Source of the DNA: CBDBND01 sp965262665
GTDB taxonomy: Bacteria > Pseudomonadota > Alphaproteobacteria > Rhodospirillales > Rhodospirillaceae
Direction of reading: 5' to 3'
NCBI GenBank assembly: GCA_965262665.1
Contig: CBDHFR010000004.1
Coordinates: 2,356,001-2,420,000 of the forward strand
Length of the DNA: 64,000 nucleotides
In this document: positions 1-9,865 of the stretch, piece by piece
How positions within the stretch are numbered: position 1 is the first letter of the stretch
How the letters are laid out: each line of letters opens with the position of its first letter
Notes under the pieces: model-generated
What the model saw: the letters and a program-made list of their open reading frames with translations, nothing else
Databases searched by the model: none
Told to the model about the DNA's origin: nothing
Made by a program: the position numbers and the translations under genes

Positions 1-1001
1 TTGACGATGTTCGGTTCAATGTTGATCAACATCTCATGGCGTATCAGGTCGATGGCGAAGAAGGCCCTTGCAACGCGTGGCGGACCTATGAAGAAGGCAA
101 CTATGGTCACCGTCCAAAAGCAAAAGGTGGCTACTTCCCAGTACCACCCGTTGATGGCGGTACAGACATCCGCGCCGAAATGGTCTCGGTCATGACGGAA
201 ATGGGCCTTGAGATGGAAAAACACCATCACGAAGTGGCTCCGTCACAACACGAATTGGGCCTCAAGTTCGATACCCTGGTTCGGACGGCTGACAACATGC
301 AGATCTATAAGTTCGTATGTCAGATGGTAGCCCATTCCTATGGCAAGACCTGCACATTCATGCCCAAGCCCGTGGTCGATGACAACGGTTCGGGGATGCA
401 TGTGCACCAATCCTTGTGGAAAGACGGCAAGAACCTGTTTGCCGGCTCTGGATATGCGGATTTGTCGGAAACCGCGTTGTATTACATCGGCGGCATCATC
501 AAACACGCCCGCGCATTGAACGCTTTTACCAATGCGACGACCAATAGCTATAAGCGATTGGTTCCGGGCTTCGAAGCACCGGTCCTCTTAGCCTATTCAG
601 CTCGCAACCGGTCGGCGTCTTGCCGCATTCCTCACGTGGCCAGCCCCAATGGGAAACGGGTTGAAGTCCGCTTCCCGGATTCTTCAGGCAATCCGTACCT
701 GATGTTCGCGGGTATGCTCATGGCTGGCATCGACGGTATTGAGAACAAGATTCATCCTGGGGATCCCATGGACAAGGATCTGTATGACCTCGACCCGGAA
801 GAGCTGGAAGGCGTTCCGACGGTGGCAGGTTCTTTGGCAGAAGCCTTGGAAGCGCTCGATGCTGACCGGGATTTCTTGAAGAAAGGGGATGCTTTCACCG
901 ACGACATGCTCGCCGGTTATATCGATCTCAAATCAGAAGAGGTTCTGCGCCTCAATTCGACGCCGCATCCGGTCGAATTCGATATGTACTATTCCGTCTA
1001 A
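1..1001 (+). CDS. glnA: Glutamine synthetase type I, 3' part (gene enters from the left edge)
   Basis: ATP-dependent synthesis of glutamine from glutamate and ammonia, the main cytoplasmic ammonium assimilation step. The frame is open from base 3 and the window lacks the first part of the gene (roughly a third of a normal 470-residue GlnA). Visible family motifs are the NGSGMHVHQS segment, the substrate-binding KRLVPGFEAPV stretch, the NRSASCRIP loop and, near the end, DKDLYDLDPEE. The Tyr in that last motif is the residue adenylylated by GlnE in type I enzymes. The ATG at 36 is internal and not the true start. A hairpin with a T-run follows the stop. Family certain; control by adenylylation is inferred from the conserved Tyr. 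Confidence 0.95.
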   Translation, partial: DDVRFNVDQHLMAYQVDGEEGPCNAWRTYEEGNYGHRPKAKGGYFPVPPVDGGTDIRAEMVSVMTEMGLEMEKHHHEVAPSQHELGLKFDTLVRTADNMQIYKFVCQMVAHSYGKTCTFMPKPVVDDNGSGMHVHQSLWKDGKNLFAGSGYADLSETALYYIGGIIKHARALNAFTNATTNSYKRLVPGFEAPVLLAYSARNRSASCRIPHVASPNGKRVEVRFPDSSGNPYLMFAGMLMAGIDGIENKIHPGDPMDKDLYDLDPEELEGVPTVAGSLAEALEALDADRDFLKKGDAFTDDMLAGYIDLKSEEVLRLNSTPHPVEFDMYYSV

Positions 1002-1061
1002 AGAGTCCGACAGGTTTCGCCCGGACCAGATTGTTACCCGGACGAACCCATCGCGCAGGGA

Positions 1062-1092
1062 ACCCCTCACCTTTGGTGGGGGCTCTCTTTTT
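1062..1092 (+). terminator. Rho-independent terminator after glnA
   Basis: A CCCCTCACC arm pairs with GGTGGGG around a short TTT loop, and a T-rich run follows. It lies about 60 bases after the glnA stop codon and would also separate glnA from the convergent clpA. Confidence 0.7.
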
Positions 1093-1116
1093 GGGCCGGC
1101 GCTCAAATGACGGGTT

Positions 1117-3453
1117 TTATTTTACCGTTTCTGGAATGCGGGACGATCCGCCCGAGCCCTTTTTCTTCTTTTTCCGTTTGGGCGGGACAGCTTTGACTTG
1201 CGCTTCCAGGTCAAAGGTCAATTTTCCGTCCTTGAACCCAACTTTAACCAGGCCACCAGCAACCAGTTCTCCGAAGAGCAGTTCTTCGGCCAGTGGTTTT
1301 TTCAGTTCGTTTTGCATGAGGCGGGCAAGCGGACGGGCACCCATCTTTTTATCGTACCCTTTGCGGGCAAGGTAATCGCGGGCCTTCGGTGACAATTCGA
1401 TGACGACATTGCGGTCGGAAAGTTGGGCTTCCAACTGCATAACAAACTTGTCGACAATCTTACCGACAACCTCAGTGGTCAGCGTCGAGAAGGGAATGAC
1501 GGCATCGAGACGATTGCGGAATTCGGGCGTGAACATCCGCTCGATGACTTCTTGATCCTCTCCTTCCCGATCTGCGCGCTCGAAACCGATGGCATTCTTA
1601 GCCAGTTCGGAGGCACCCGCATTGGTGGTCATGATCAGAATGGTGTTCCGGAAGTCGATGCTTTTGCCGTTGTGATCGGTTAATTTGCCATGGTCCATGA
1701 TCTGCAAAAGAATATTGAACAGATCGGGATGGGCTTTTTCGATTTCATCAAGCAGCAGTACACTGTGGGGATGCTGATCGACGGCATCGGTCAATAGGCC
1801 ACCCTGATCAAAACCCACATAGCCTGGTGGCGCTCCGATCAGCCGAGATACAGAGTGACGTTCCATGTATTCGGACATGTCAAAGCGGTGCAATTCGATA
1901 CCCAAGCTCGCGGCTAGTTGTCGTGCCGCTTCCGTCTTGCCGACCCCGGTCGGTCCGGAGAACAGGTAGTTGCCGATTGGCTTTTCCGGTTCACGTAGAC
2001 CGGCACGGGACAATTTGATCGCGCTCGACAATGCAATGATGGCTTTGTCTTGCCCGAAAACCATGGTTTTGAGGTCCCGTTCCAGGTTTTGCAGGACTTT
2101 TTTGTCATCCCGGGAGACAGACTTCGGCGGTATGCGGGCCATTTTGGCGACCACGGCCTCGACTTCTTTGACCGAAATGGTTTTGCGCCTCCGGGCCTCA
2201 GGGACCAGCATCTGGGCCGCTCCTGATTCATCGATCACATCGATGGCTTTGTCAGGCAGCTTGCGGTCATTGATATACTTGGCCGCCAATTCAACGGCGG
2301 TGCGGATGGCATCCGCCGTATACCGCACCTTATGGTGTTCTTCGTAATAGGGTTTGAGACCTTTAAGGATCTTGATGGTGTCGTCGATGGACGGCTCAAC
2401 CACGTCGATTTTCTGAAACCGGCGCACCAGGGCGCGGTCCTTCTCAAAATGGTTGCGGAATTCTTTGTAGGTGGTCGAGCCAATGCACCGCAATGTGCCG
2501 GAGGCCAATGCGGGCTTAAGCAGGCTTGAGGCATCCATGGCCCCGCCGGATGTGGCACCGGCACCGATTACCGTGTGGATTTCATCGATAAAGAGAACGG
2601 CCCCTTCGGTTTGTTCGAGTTCGGCGATCACCGCCTTGAGGCGCTCCTCAAAGTCGCCACGATATCGGGTGCCGGCCAGCAACGAGCCCATGTCGAGTGA
2701 AAAAATGACGGCGTTCTCTAAAACCGCCGGCACTTCTTTATTAACGATGCGGCGGGCCAGACCTTCGGCCAAGGCAGTTTTGCCCACACCGGAATCACCC
2801 ACATAGAGAGGATTGTTCTTCGTCCGCCGGCACAGGATTTGAATGGTGCGCTCAACTTCCAACTCCCGGCCGATTAGCGGATCAATTTTTCCGTCTTCCG
2901 CCTTTTCGTTGAGATTGACGCAGTAGGCGGTCAGAGCTTCCTGCCCGCTCTTAATCGGATCGTCGTTGCCACGCTGTTCCGCTTCAGCACCATGCACGGT
3001 CCGCGTGCGTGATTCGCCTGGACGCTTGGCAATGCCATGAGAAATGTAGTTCACCGCATCCAGTCGGGTCATATCCTGGGTCTGCAGGAAATAGACGGCA
3101 TGGCTTTCGCGTTCCGAGAACAGGGCGACCAAAACATTCGCGCCGGTCACTTCCTCCCGGTTTGAGGACTGCACGTGTATGGCGGCACGTTGAACGACGC
3201 GCTGGAAACCGGCTGTGGGCTTTGGGTCCGCCGTTTCCGCAGACATCAATTCCGTCAAATCTTCATCGATAAAACCGGTCAGAACCTTGGCAAGCTCTTC
3301 CACCTCCACATTGCACGCCCGCATGACAGCGATGGCATCCTGGTCTTCACACAAGGCGAGCAGAAGATGTTCAAGCGTCGCATACTCATGGTCGCGGTCC
3401 GCAGCGAGTGCAAGTGCGTGATGCAAAGTCTTTTCAAGATTCTGAGATAACAT
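1117..3453 (-). CDS. clpA: ATP-dependent Clp protease ATP-binding subunit ClpA
   Basis: AAA+ unfoldase that feeds substrates to ClpP, including N-end-rule substrates delivered by ClpS. About 778 residues, normal for ClpA. It has an N-terminal Clp-N repeat domain, a first AAA module with Walker A GDSGVGKTALAEG and Walker B VLFIDEIHT, and a second with SGPTGVGKTEAARQ and LLLDEIEKAHP. An IGF tripeptide (in KNAIGFE) is the expected ClpP-docking loop. The start was set at the ATG at 3453, which gives the usual MLSQNLEKTLHHA N-terminus. A 16-residue upstream extension is possible but is not family-like. clpS lies directly upstream on the same strand, so the pair is probably one operon. Confidence 0.96.
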   Translation of the reverse strand: MLSQNLEKTLHHALALAADRDHEYATLEHLLLALCEDQDAIAVMRACNVEVEELAKVLTGFIDEDLTELMSAETADPKPTAGFQRVVQRAAIHVQSSNREEVTGANVLVALFSERESHAVYFLQTQDMTRLDAVNYISHGIAKRPGESRTRTVHGAEAEQRGNDDPIKSGQEALTAYCVNLNEKAEDGKIDPLIGRELEVERTIQILCRRTKNNPLYVGDSGVGKTALAEGLARRIVNKEVPAVLENAVIFSLDMGSLLAGTRYRGDFEERLKAVIAELEQTEGAVLFIDEIHTVIGAGATSGGAMDASSLLKPALASGTLRCIGSTTYKEFRNHFEKDRALVRRFQKIDVVEPSIDDTIKILKGLKPYYEEHHKVRYTADAIRTAVELAAKYINDRKLPDKAIDVIDESGAAQMLVPEARRRKTISVKEVEAVVAKMARIPPKSVSRDDKKVLQNLERDLKTMVFGQDKAIIALSSAIKLSRAGLREPEKPIGNYLFSGPTGVGKTEAARQLAASLGIELHRFDMSEYMERHSVSRLIGAPPGYVGFDQGGLLTDAVDQHPHSVLLLDEIEKAHPDLFNILLQIMDHGKLTDHNGKSIDFRNTILIMTTNAGASELAKNAIGFERADREGEDQEVIERMFTPEFRNRLDAVIPFSTLTTEVVGKIVDKFVMQLEAQLSDRNVVIELSPKARDYLARKGYDKKMGARPLARLMQNELKKPLAEELLFGELVAGGLVKVGFKDGKLTFDLEAQVKAVPPKRKKKKKGSGGSSRIPETVK

Positions 3454-3487
3454 ACGAAATGATCGCCTTTTCTGGGTCGGTAGCTGG

Positions 3488-3886
3488 TTATTCTTTCTCA
3501 AGCGTGCATTGCAACGGATGCTGATGTTTGCGGGCCAGGTCCATGGTCTGTGTTACCTTGGTTTCAGCAACCTCGTAAGTGTAAACACCGCACACGCCGA
3601 CTCCTTTTTGGTGGACGTGCAACATAATCTTGGTCGCTTCGTCACTGTTCTTGCTGAAAAACCGTTCCAGCACATGGACGACAAATTCCATCGGTGTGTA
3701 GTCATCGTTGAGCATCAACACCTTGTACATGGACGGCTTTTTGACCTTGGGCCGGGTCTTAATGACCACACCAGTATCGGGACCCCCGTCACCGCCACGG
3801 TTGCCGTCATCATCATCGTCCGCCGCAGTGATGGGCAGACGGAGAGGAAAATCTTCAGCTTTCTTATGCATATACGTACGTGCCAT
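3488..3886 (-). CDS. clpS: ClpS adaptor protein
   Basis: Adaptor that binds N-degron substrates and docks on the ClpA N-domain. 132 residues. The N-terminal third is low-complexity and rich in Asp and Gly (a DDDDD run). The conserved core follows: YKVLMLNDDYTPMEFVVHVLERFF, then MLHVHQKGVGVCGVYTYEVAETK. The NDDYT segment lines the N-degron pocket. It sits 34 bases upstream of clpA, the standard clpS-clpA order. The acidic N-terminal tail is longer than in E. coli ClpS, as is common in alphaproteobacteria. Confidence 0.95.
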   Translation of the reverse strand: MARTYMHKKAEDFPLRLPITAADDDDDGNRGGDGGPDTGVVIKTRPKVKKPSMYKVLMLNDDYTPMEFVVHVLERFFSKNSDEATKIMLHVHQKGVGVCGVYTYEVAETKVTQTMDLARKHQHPLQCTLEKE

Positions 3887-4141
3887 GTCCTAAATGATAC
3901 CAAATATGGTGGTGCTCCGCGGTCAAAAAAAGGGGGGTGGGCCTTACCCCTCCTACCAGTAACCCTTAAATAGTCGGTTTATGACACTTCGATTTCGTAA
4001 ACCACTTCTTAACACCCCTTAATTAATGTTGAGAATCAAAGACATGGCTGGACACACCCAGTTTGTCCAAGATATCTTTTGGAGCGGTTTCGGCGTTAAT
4101 TGCCCGGGCTCAGGGGATTGATCTGTAGGGAAACAAGGTCG

Positions 4142-5353
4142 TTGAACAGGCGAAGCTTGCGCGTATCTCTGATCAGCGCAGTGACCTTTCTTCTTTTGTT
4201 CTCAATGGCTTGGCCAGTATCGGCCAAGTATGCGTCGTTTGTGATGGATGCCCAGACCGGCCGCGTGTATCACGAGATCAATGCCGACACCCGGAATTAT
4301 CCGGCTTCCCTGACAAAAATGATGACCCTGTACATGCTGTTCGAAGAGATCGATCAGGGGCGCATGACGCTCAAGTCCAAGATGAAGGTTTCTGCCCGGG
4401 CGTCACGTCAACCCAGATCAAAAATGTGGCTAGCGCCTGGCAGCACCATTACAGCCGAGACCGCAATCTTGGCGTTGGTAGTGCGATCGGCGAATGATGT
4501 CGCCGTGGTCGTTGCCGAGCATCTCGGCAAAACGGAACGTTCATTTGCCAAGGTTATGACCAAGAAAGCGCGAGCCTTAGGAATGAAGAGAACCAACTTC
4601 CGCAATGCGTCTGGCCTCCCTAACCGGGGTCAGCTGTCGACAGCGCGGGATATGGCCATACTCGCCCAACACCTAATGAACGATTTCCCTCAATTTTATC
4701 ACTACTTCTCGCGCGCAGAATTTACCCACGCGGGCAATTCCTACCGTGGACACAACAAGTTTATGAAACGCTACACCGGTGCCGACGGTCTCAAGACAGG
4801 CTATATCAGCGCATCCGGGTATAACCTCGCGGCCTCCGCGCGACGGGATAATCATCGTCTCATCGGAATCGTATTTGGCGGCAAGTCGGCGCGGCAGCGG
4901 GACCGACATCTCGCGACACTCATGGATAAGGGATTTGTAGACGCGGCGGAGTACGGCCTGCCTCCCTATCCCGCTCGCAAACCACTGATGGTTGCTGAGG
5001 CAGACGGACAGTTGGTGCCGTCACAGGTCACGATCAAACCGCGATCCAAACCGGACGTCGAGATATTACAGTCTGAAGCCTGGGGCATTCAGATCGGCGC
5101 TTATTCCATCAGCGATGTGGCCCAACAAAAAGCCAATGAAGCAACCGCCGTTGTCAAAGAAACGTTCACCACCGCATTCAGTCGTATTGAACCGGTCACG
5201 GTCAGCGGCAAGCAACTTTTCCGGGCACAAATTATGGGTCTGAAGGAAGCGGAAACCCGCACGGCCTGCCGCATTATGGAGCGCGCTCCGCATCAATGCC
5301 TAGTCATCGGACCGGAAATTGTGCAACTGGCACATAAAGAACCCGCCGGCTGA
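4142..5353 (+). CDS. Serine-type D-alanyl-D-alanine carboxypeptidase (S11) with C-terminal SPOR domain
   Basis: Penicillin-binding-protein-type carboxypeptidase acting on peptidoglycan stem peptides in the periplasm. All three catalytic motifs are visible: SLTK (nucleophile Ser and Lys), SAN, and KTG in GLKTGYISASG. A hydrophobic segment at the N-terminus ending in PVSAKYA looks like a signal peptide. The last ~75 residues, from WGIQIGAYS to HQCLVIGP, form a SPOR domain, which binds denuded glycan strands and often targets proteins to the septum. There is no ATG in a suitable place. TTG at 4142 sits behind an AAGG and is preferred, with TTG at 4100 as alternative. It lacks the beta-rich C-domain of E. 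coli DacA and has SPOR instead, the usual alphaproteobacterial architecture. Confidence 0.9.
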   Translation: MNRRSLRVSLISAVTFLLLFSMAWPVSAKYASFVMDAQTGRVYHEINADTRNYPASLTKMMTLYMLFEEIDQGRMTLKSKMKVSARASRQPRSKMWLAPGSTITAETAILALVVRSANDVAVVVAEHLGKTERSFAKVMTKKARALGMKRTNFRNASGLPNRGQLSTARDMAILAQHLMNDFPQFYHYFSRAEFTHAGNSYRGHNKFMKRYTGADGLKTGYISASGYNLAASARRDNHRLIGIVFGGKSARQRDRHLATLMDKGFVDAAEYGLPPYPARKPLMVAEADGQLVPSQVTIKPRSKPDVEILQSEAWGIQIGAYSISDVAQQKANEATAVVKETFTTAFSRIEPVTVSGKQLFRAQIMGLKEAETRTACRIMERAPHQCLVIGPEIVQLAHKEPAG

Positions 5354-5374
5354 CACCGTCTTGCAAGACTGCAT

Positions 5375-6757
5375 CTAATCGGGCAGTGCAAGACCACTCT
5401 GTGACAATTGGTCGGCCAATCTGGCCCTGATCCGCATCAACGAGTCTTCACTGTCGGCTTCGCAGCGAGCCACCAACACTGGCTGTGTGTTGGAGGCCCG
5501 GAGCAACCACCAGCCGCCGTTTTCTCGGACACGGACACCATCAACATCAATCACGTCATCGCCCATTGCCGTCAACCGCGCCTTTACATCTTCAATAACG
5601 GAAAACTTGCGCTCGTCATCACAGTCAAAGCGCAATTCCGGCGTGTTGAACGCTTTTGGCATACGGGTGAACCGTTCCGTCAAACTTTCCGTTTGTCGGC
5701 ATAGGATGGAAAGGAAACGAATCGCCGCATAAAGCGCATCGTCAAAGCCATAGTATCGGTCGGCGAAAAAAATATGGCCGCTCATTTCTCCCGCTAAAGG
5801 TGCTCCAAGCTCGGCCATTTTGGCTTTGATCAGCGAATGTCCTGTTTTGGCCATCACCGGTTGGCCACCAAGGCGTTTGACTTCGTCAAACAGCACCTGG
5901 CTGGCCTTAACATCGGCAATGATTGGTGCGCCCGGATGCTTGGACAAAATGTCCTCGCTCAAGATCATGAGGATTTGATCGCCCCAAAGAATATTGCCTG
6001 CTCCGTCGATCACGCCGATGCGATCGCCGTCGCCGTCAAAGGCGAATCCGACATCTGCGTCGTCCTCCGCAACAGCCTTCTGCAATTGAACGAGATTGGC
6101 CGGTACGGTCGGGTCGGGATGGTGACTTGGAAAGTCCCCGTCGATCGTGCCGTTGATCACCTTGTGTGTGCCGGGTAACCGGGCGACTGCTGCTTCGATC
6201 ACCTCACCGGCAGCCCCATTGCCGGGATCCCAAACCACCGAAAGGGGTTTATCGCCCTCGAAGTCCCCTACCACCCGATCGATATATCTGTTGAAAAAAG
6301 CAGCGTCAGACACGTTTCCAGACCCGGTAACAAAATCGCCATCCGCAGCCCGTCGGCCGAGATCCTGAATGGCCTGACCATAAAACGGTTTGGGGCCATG
6401 CATTATCTTAAAACCATTGTGCTTCGGTGGATTGTGTGACCCCGTAACCATAATGCCGCCGTCAGCCCCACTGTCGACGGTGGCGAAATACAACATCGGA
6501 GTCGGTCCCCGGCCGATGCGATCAACGTTTATCCCGGTGGAAATCAATCCTTCGACCAGTGCCGCTTCCATATCAAGCGAACTATGCCGTCCGTCGTACC
6601 CAACGCAAATCCGGCTACCACTTTGCTCGACGACGACAGACCCAAAGGCGCGGCCCAGCGCCGTGGCGTCGTCGACAGTCAATGTGTCACCAACCACACC
6701 GCGTATGTCGTACTCGCGCAGGACCGTGGCATTAAAATGGTGGCCCGATGCCGTCAC
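5375..6757 (-). CDS. Phosphomannomutase/phosphoglucomutase
   Basis: Alpha-D-phosphohexomutase interconverting hexose 1- and 6-phosphates; it could feed glucose-1-phosphate to GalU or mannose-1-phosphate to GDP-mannose. 460 residues, normal for the AlgC/ManB group. Visible motifs are the active-site phosphoserine loop TGSHNP, the metal-binding DGDGDR, the sugar-binding GEMSGH and a C-terminal phosphate loop RASNTQP. The start codon overlaps the end of ugd by four bases, so the two are translationally coupled. Together with galU this is a UDP-glucose/UDP-glucuronate supply operon. Whether mannose or glucose is the main substrate cannot be read from the sequence. Confidence 0.93.
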   Translation of the reverse strand: MTASGHHFNATVLREYDIRGVVGDTLTVDDATALGRAFGSVVVEQSGSRICVGYDGRHSSLDMEAALVEGLISTGINVDRIGRGPTPMLYFATVDSGADGGIMVTGSHNPPKHNGFKIMHGPKPFYGQAIQDLGRRAADGDFVTGSGNVSDAAFFNRYIDRVVGDFEGDKPLSVVWDPGNGAAGEVIEAAVARLPGTHKVINGTIDGDFPSHHPDPTVPANLVQLQKAVAEDDADVGFAFDGDGDRIGVIDGAGNILWGDQILMILSEDILSKHPGAPIIADVKASQVLFDEVKRLGGQPVMAKTGHSLIKAKMAELGAPLAGEMSGHIFFADRYYGFDDALYAAIRFLSILCRQTESLTERFTRMPKAFNTPELRFDCDDERKFSVIEDVKARLTAMGDDVIDVDGVRVRENGGWWLLRASNTQPVLVARCEADSEDSLMRIRARLADQLSQSGLALPD

Positions 6758-8079
6758 TGCGGGCCTCGATTGCCCGTTGCTCGACCAACGCAGGTATAAA
6801 CAAAACCGGCTTGCGCCATATCGTCCGGAGAATAAATGTTGCGCAGATCCACGAGAATGGGTGCCGTAAGCAGCTCTTTAACCCGATCAAAATCAAGACT
6901 TCTAAATTCGTTCCACTCCGTGACGATGGTCAGCACATTGGCGCCGTCCATGGCCGCATAAGCATCGTCACAATACGTGATGTCCGGCATGAGCTTTGCG
7001 GCTTCTGTCATACCCTCTGGGTCGTATGCCTGCACCCTTGCGCCAGCTTTCGTCAGCTCAGAAACAATGGCAAGAGACGCACTGTCACGCATGTCGTCCG
7101 TGTTCGGTTTAAAAGTAAGGCCGAGAATGGCGACGGTTTTTCCGTCGACGGAGCCGTCGCAAGCCTCGACAATGCGCTTTGCCATCGCGGCTTTGCGTTT
7201 TTCATTGATATCGACGACTGTTTCAATGATACGCAATGGTGATTCGTTTTCCTGGGCCGTTTTGACCAATGCCAAAGTGTCCTTAGGAAAACAGGACCCT
7301 CCATATCCGGGTCCAGGGTGGAGAAACTTCCGTCCAATCCGGCCATCGAGACCGATGCCCTTGGCAACGTCGTGCACATCCGCACCGACCTTCTCGCACA
7401 GATCAGCGATTTCATTGATGAAGGTGATTTTTGCCGCCAAGAACGTGTTCGCAGCGTATTTCGTCAACTCGGATGTCTCGATGGAGGTAAACAGGATGGG
7501 TGTCTCGATGAGGTAAAGCACGCGGTAAAGCTGCCGCATGACACCTTTCGCTCGGTCCGTCTCAGCACCGATAACAACCCGGTCGGGCCGCATGAAATCC
7601 GTGATAGCCGACCCCTCTCTGAGAAACTCGGGATTGGATACAACGTCAAAGTTTGCGTCCGGGTTGGCCTCACCAATAATGCGCTGAACTTCCCGGCCAG
7701 TGCCTACAGGAACAGTCGATTTGGTCACCACAACCGTATATTCGTTGATGGCGTGAGCAATTTCTTCTGCGGCGGCATACACATAGGAGAGATCAGCGTG
7801 TCCGTCACCGCGGCGGCTTGGTGTCCCTACTGCAATGAATACAGCGTCTGCGGCTTTGACAGCCGCGTTAAGACCTGTGGAGAAATGCAATCGGCTCGCA
7901 GCGGTATTCGATTTGACAAGTTGTTCGAGACCGGGTTCAAAGATGGGAATCTCGCCGCGTTTTAAGGCTTTTATCTTATCTTCTTCTTTATCAATACAGG
8001 TGACATCGATACCAAACTCAGAAAAGCACGCCCCCGAGACAAGGCCCACGTATCCGGTTCCAATCATTGCAATGCGCAT
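6754..8079 (-). CDS. ugd: UDP-glucose 6-dehydrogenase
   Basis: NAD-dependent four-electron oxidation of UDP-glucose to UDP-glucuronate, a precursor for acidic polysaccharides. 441 residues. It has an N-terminal Rossmann motif (GTGYVGLVSGACF), the central dimerisation domain with catalytic Cys in GYGGSCFPKDT, and a C-terminal UDP-binding domain with GLTFKPNTDDMRDS. It overlaps the mutase gene by ATGA at its 3' end and follows galU by 32 bases, so galU-ugd-mutase read as one transcript. Confidence 0.95.
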   Translation of the reverse strand: MRIAMIGTGYVGLVSGACFSEFGIDVTCIDKEEDKIKALKRGEIPIFEPGLEQLVKSNTAASRLHFSTGLNAAVKAADAVFIAVGTPSRRGDGHADLSYVYAAAEEIAHAINEYTVVVTKSTVPVGTGREVQRIIGEANPDANFDVVSNPEFLREGSAITDFMRPDRVVIGAETDRAKGVMRQLYRVLYLIETPILFTSIETSELTKYAANTFLAAKITFINEIADLCEKVGADVHDVAKGIGLDGRIGRKFLHPGPGYGGSCFPKDTLALVKTAQENESPLRIIETVVDINEKRKAAMAKRIVEACDGSVDGKTVAILGLTFKPNTDDMRDSASLAIVSELTKAGARVQAYDPEGMTEAAKLMPDITYCDDAYAAMDGANVLTIVTEWNEFRSLDFDRVKELLTAPILVDLRNIYSPDDMAQAGFVYTCVGRATGNRGPQ

Positions 8080-8111
8080 GGCTGCAACTGGTCCTTCTTA
8101 CCTATGAATAA

Positions 8112-8984
8112 CTAAGCGAGCAAAGTTCCTAACGCTTCTCTTACACGGCCTGCCATATCTGGGCGCTTTAGCGCAAAGGCGACATTAGCAGACAGAAAGC
8201 CAACTTTGTCGCCGCAATCAAACCGCTCACCGGTAAATCGAACACCATGAAATGGAACGGTATCTGTGGTGGCGTCAATGGCGTCAGTTAACTGGATTTC
8301 GCCACCGGCACCGGTCTGTTGTTTTTCCAAATGAGTAAACACAGACGGATCAAGGATGTACCGGCCAATGTTAGCCAACCGCGATGGTGCGTCGGCAGGG
8401 TCCGGTTTTTCTACCATGCCGCGGGCTTTCGCCACTTTACCGTCGTCGGACTCTACGTCGAGAATGCCATACCGGTTGGTATGGTCATCGGGGACTTCCG
8501 TAACTGCGACAATATTGCCGCCCTTCTCCTCGTGCACATCAATGAGTTGCTTGAGACATGGCGGGTCGGACATCAGCAATTCATCAGGTAGCAATACGGC
8601 AAATGGCTCGTTGCCCACATTGGCGCGGGCGCACCAAATAGCATGACCCAATCCAAGAGGCACCTGCTGTCGAACGGCGAAGACCCGGCCCGGTTCCGGC
8701 AAGGACGCCAGGAGATCTGTCAAAAGATCCTTCTTACCCCGCGACTCAAGCAACGCTTCAAGCTCGGGAGCATGGTCAAAGTGATCCACAAGGACAGACT
8801 TACCGCGCCCCGTCACAAAAATAAAATATTCGATGCCGGCCGCAGCCGCTTCTTCAACTGCATACTGAATGAGCGGCTTGTCGACAACTGGGAGCATTTC
8901 TTTGGCAATAACCTTGGTCGCTGGCAAAAAGCGCGTGCCGAGTCCGGCTACCGGGAAGACTGCTTTGCGCACACGACCTGCCAT
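8112..8984 (-). CDS. galU: UTP-glucose-1-phosphate uridylyltransferase
   Basis: Makes UDP-glucose from UTP and glucose-1-phosphate. About 290 residues. The nucleotidyltransferase signature is at the N-terminus (PVAGLGTRFLPATK, then EMLPVVDKPLIQYAVEEA), with GLGHAIWCA and the VEKP segment further on. ATG at 8984 was chosen because it follows an AAGGAG site and gives the normal N-terminus. The frame stays open upstream to 9086, but that extension is Arg-rich and unlike the family. It heads the operon that continues into ugd and the mutase. Confidence 0.95.
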   Translation of the reverse strand: MAGRVRKAVFPVAGLGTRFLPATKVIAKEMLPVVDKPLIQYAVEEAAAAGIEYFIFVTGRGKSVLVDHFDHAPELEALLESRGKKDLLTDLLASLPEPGRVFAVRQQVPLGLGHAIWCARANVGNEPFAVLLPDELLMSDPPCLKQLIDVHEEKGGNIVAVTEVPDDHTNRYGILDVESDDGKVAKARGMVEKPDPADAPSRLANIGRYILDPSVFTHLEKQQTGAGGEIQLTDAIDATTDTVPFHGVRFTGERFDCGDKVGFLSANVAFALKRPDMAGRVREALGTLLA

Positions 8985-9101
8985 TCCTTTGCTCCTTGTG
9001 TTTTGCCTTGATCGGACGCGCAGAGGTCGACGTGCCGAGCGCGGATGACGGCGCTTTGTGCCACGCAAGGCAAAGCGTTGCAACACCGATCACCCAAGTC
9101 C

Positions 9102-9863
9102 TCAGCCGTTCAGAAGGAGATCCTTTGCTTCATTGATTTTGGCTGCAAGATAGGCCGATCCGCCCTTATCGGGATGCACTTTGGCCATCAATTGACGATA
9201 GGCTGCCTTAATCTCTCGTTTGTTTGCACCCAGCGGCAGTCCCAGCAAGCGATAGGCTTCATCATGGGTCATTGGGCCGCTTGATCCTTGGTCTCCAGAA
9301 CCCTCAGTTTGATCACCAGCAGAAGCGTGATCCCGCCAGCCAACATGAGCTCGATCGAGATAGGCATCTAACAGTCCAAGTGAATCTGCATCGGCGTGCA
9401 CTTCTTCTCTGAATGCCAAAAGGTCTTCAAAGGAAAGAGCAGATAACACCCGCCCTTGGAATTGCCCGGCATGGACTTCGCCATCCATGGCGCCGGTATC
9501 GTGATCCAACGTCATAGAGAGAAAGTGAGCATCAACCCGGGACGATTGACCAGCCGTCGCGTGGCCGGACGCACCAAAGCCACTGGCAAATCCTCCGACA
9601 CTCCCGAGCATGCCGCGCAATTGCTGCGCCATAGCCACCATGTTGAGCACCCGCCAACCAAAAGCGACGATACCCATGACCAAGCCAAAGGCGGCAGCCA
9701 ACCGACCGGTCAACGCGAGGAACAGCGCAACCAGGCCAAGACCCAAGATAGCCGTCAGTTTAAGGACTCGTTTCAATGTCTGAGGATCAGCGTTGGCGTA
9801 CCAGCGCATGAACATCAGTACGGCAATCAGGAGGCCTAGGCCTAGGATAACAGAGGGCAACAT
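9102..9863 (-). CDS. Membrane-anchored protein with C-terminal J domain
   Basis: 253 residues. N-terminal hydrophobic segments (residues ~1-20 and ~35-80) should anchor it in the inner membrane. A variable Gly/Ala/Ser-rich linker follows, and the C-terminus is a J domain with the HPD tripeptide in MAKVHPDKGG. This domain order (membrane part first, J domain last) resembles Pam18/DjlA-type DnaJ proteins that recruit DnaK at the membrane. The VWA-domain gene just upstream on the same strand ends three bases before its start, so the two are probably co-transcribed. No client can be named. Confidence 0.85.
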   Translation of the reverse strand: MLPSVILGLGLLIAVLMFMRWYANADPQTLKRVLKLTAILGLGLVALFLALTGRLAAAFGLVMGIVAFGWRVLNMVAMAQQLRGMLGSVGGFASGFGASGHATAGQSSRVDAHFLSMTLDHDTGAMDGEVHAGQFQGRVLSALSFEDLLAFREEVHADADSLGLLDAYLDRAHVGWRDHASAGDQTEGSGDQGSSGPMTHDEAYRLLGLPLGANKREIKAAYRQLMAKVHPDKGGSAYLAAKINEAKDLLLNG

Positions 9864-9865
9864 AA

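Noticed and set aside
5357..5394. Inverted repeat GTCTTGCA/TGCAAGAC between the carboxypeptidase and mutase genes as a terminator
   Set aside because: The loop is over 20 bases and no T-run follows; too weak to list.
9000..9086. N-terminal extension of GalU
   Set aside because: Arg-rich and unlike the family; a good AAGGAG site precedes the internal ATG at 8984.
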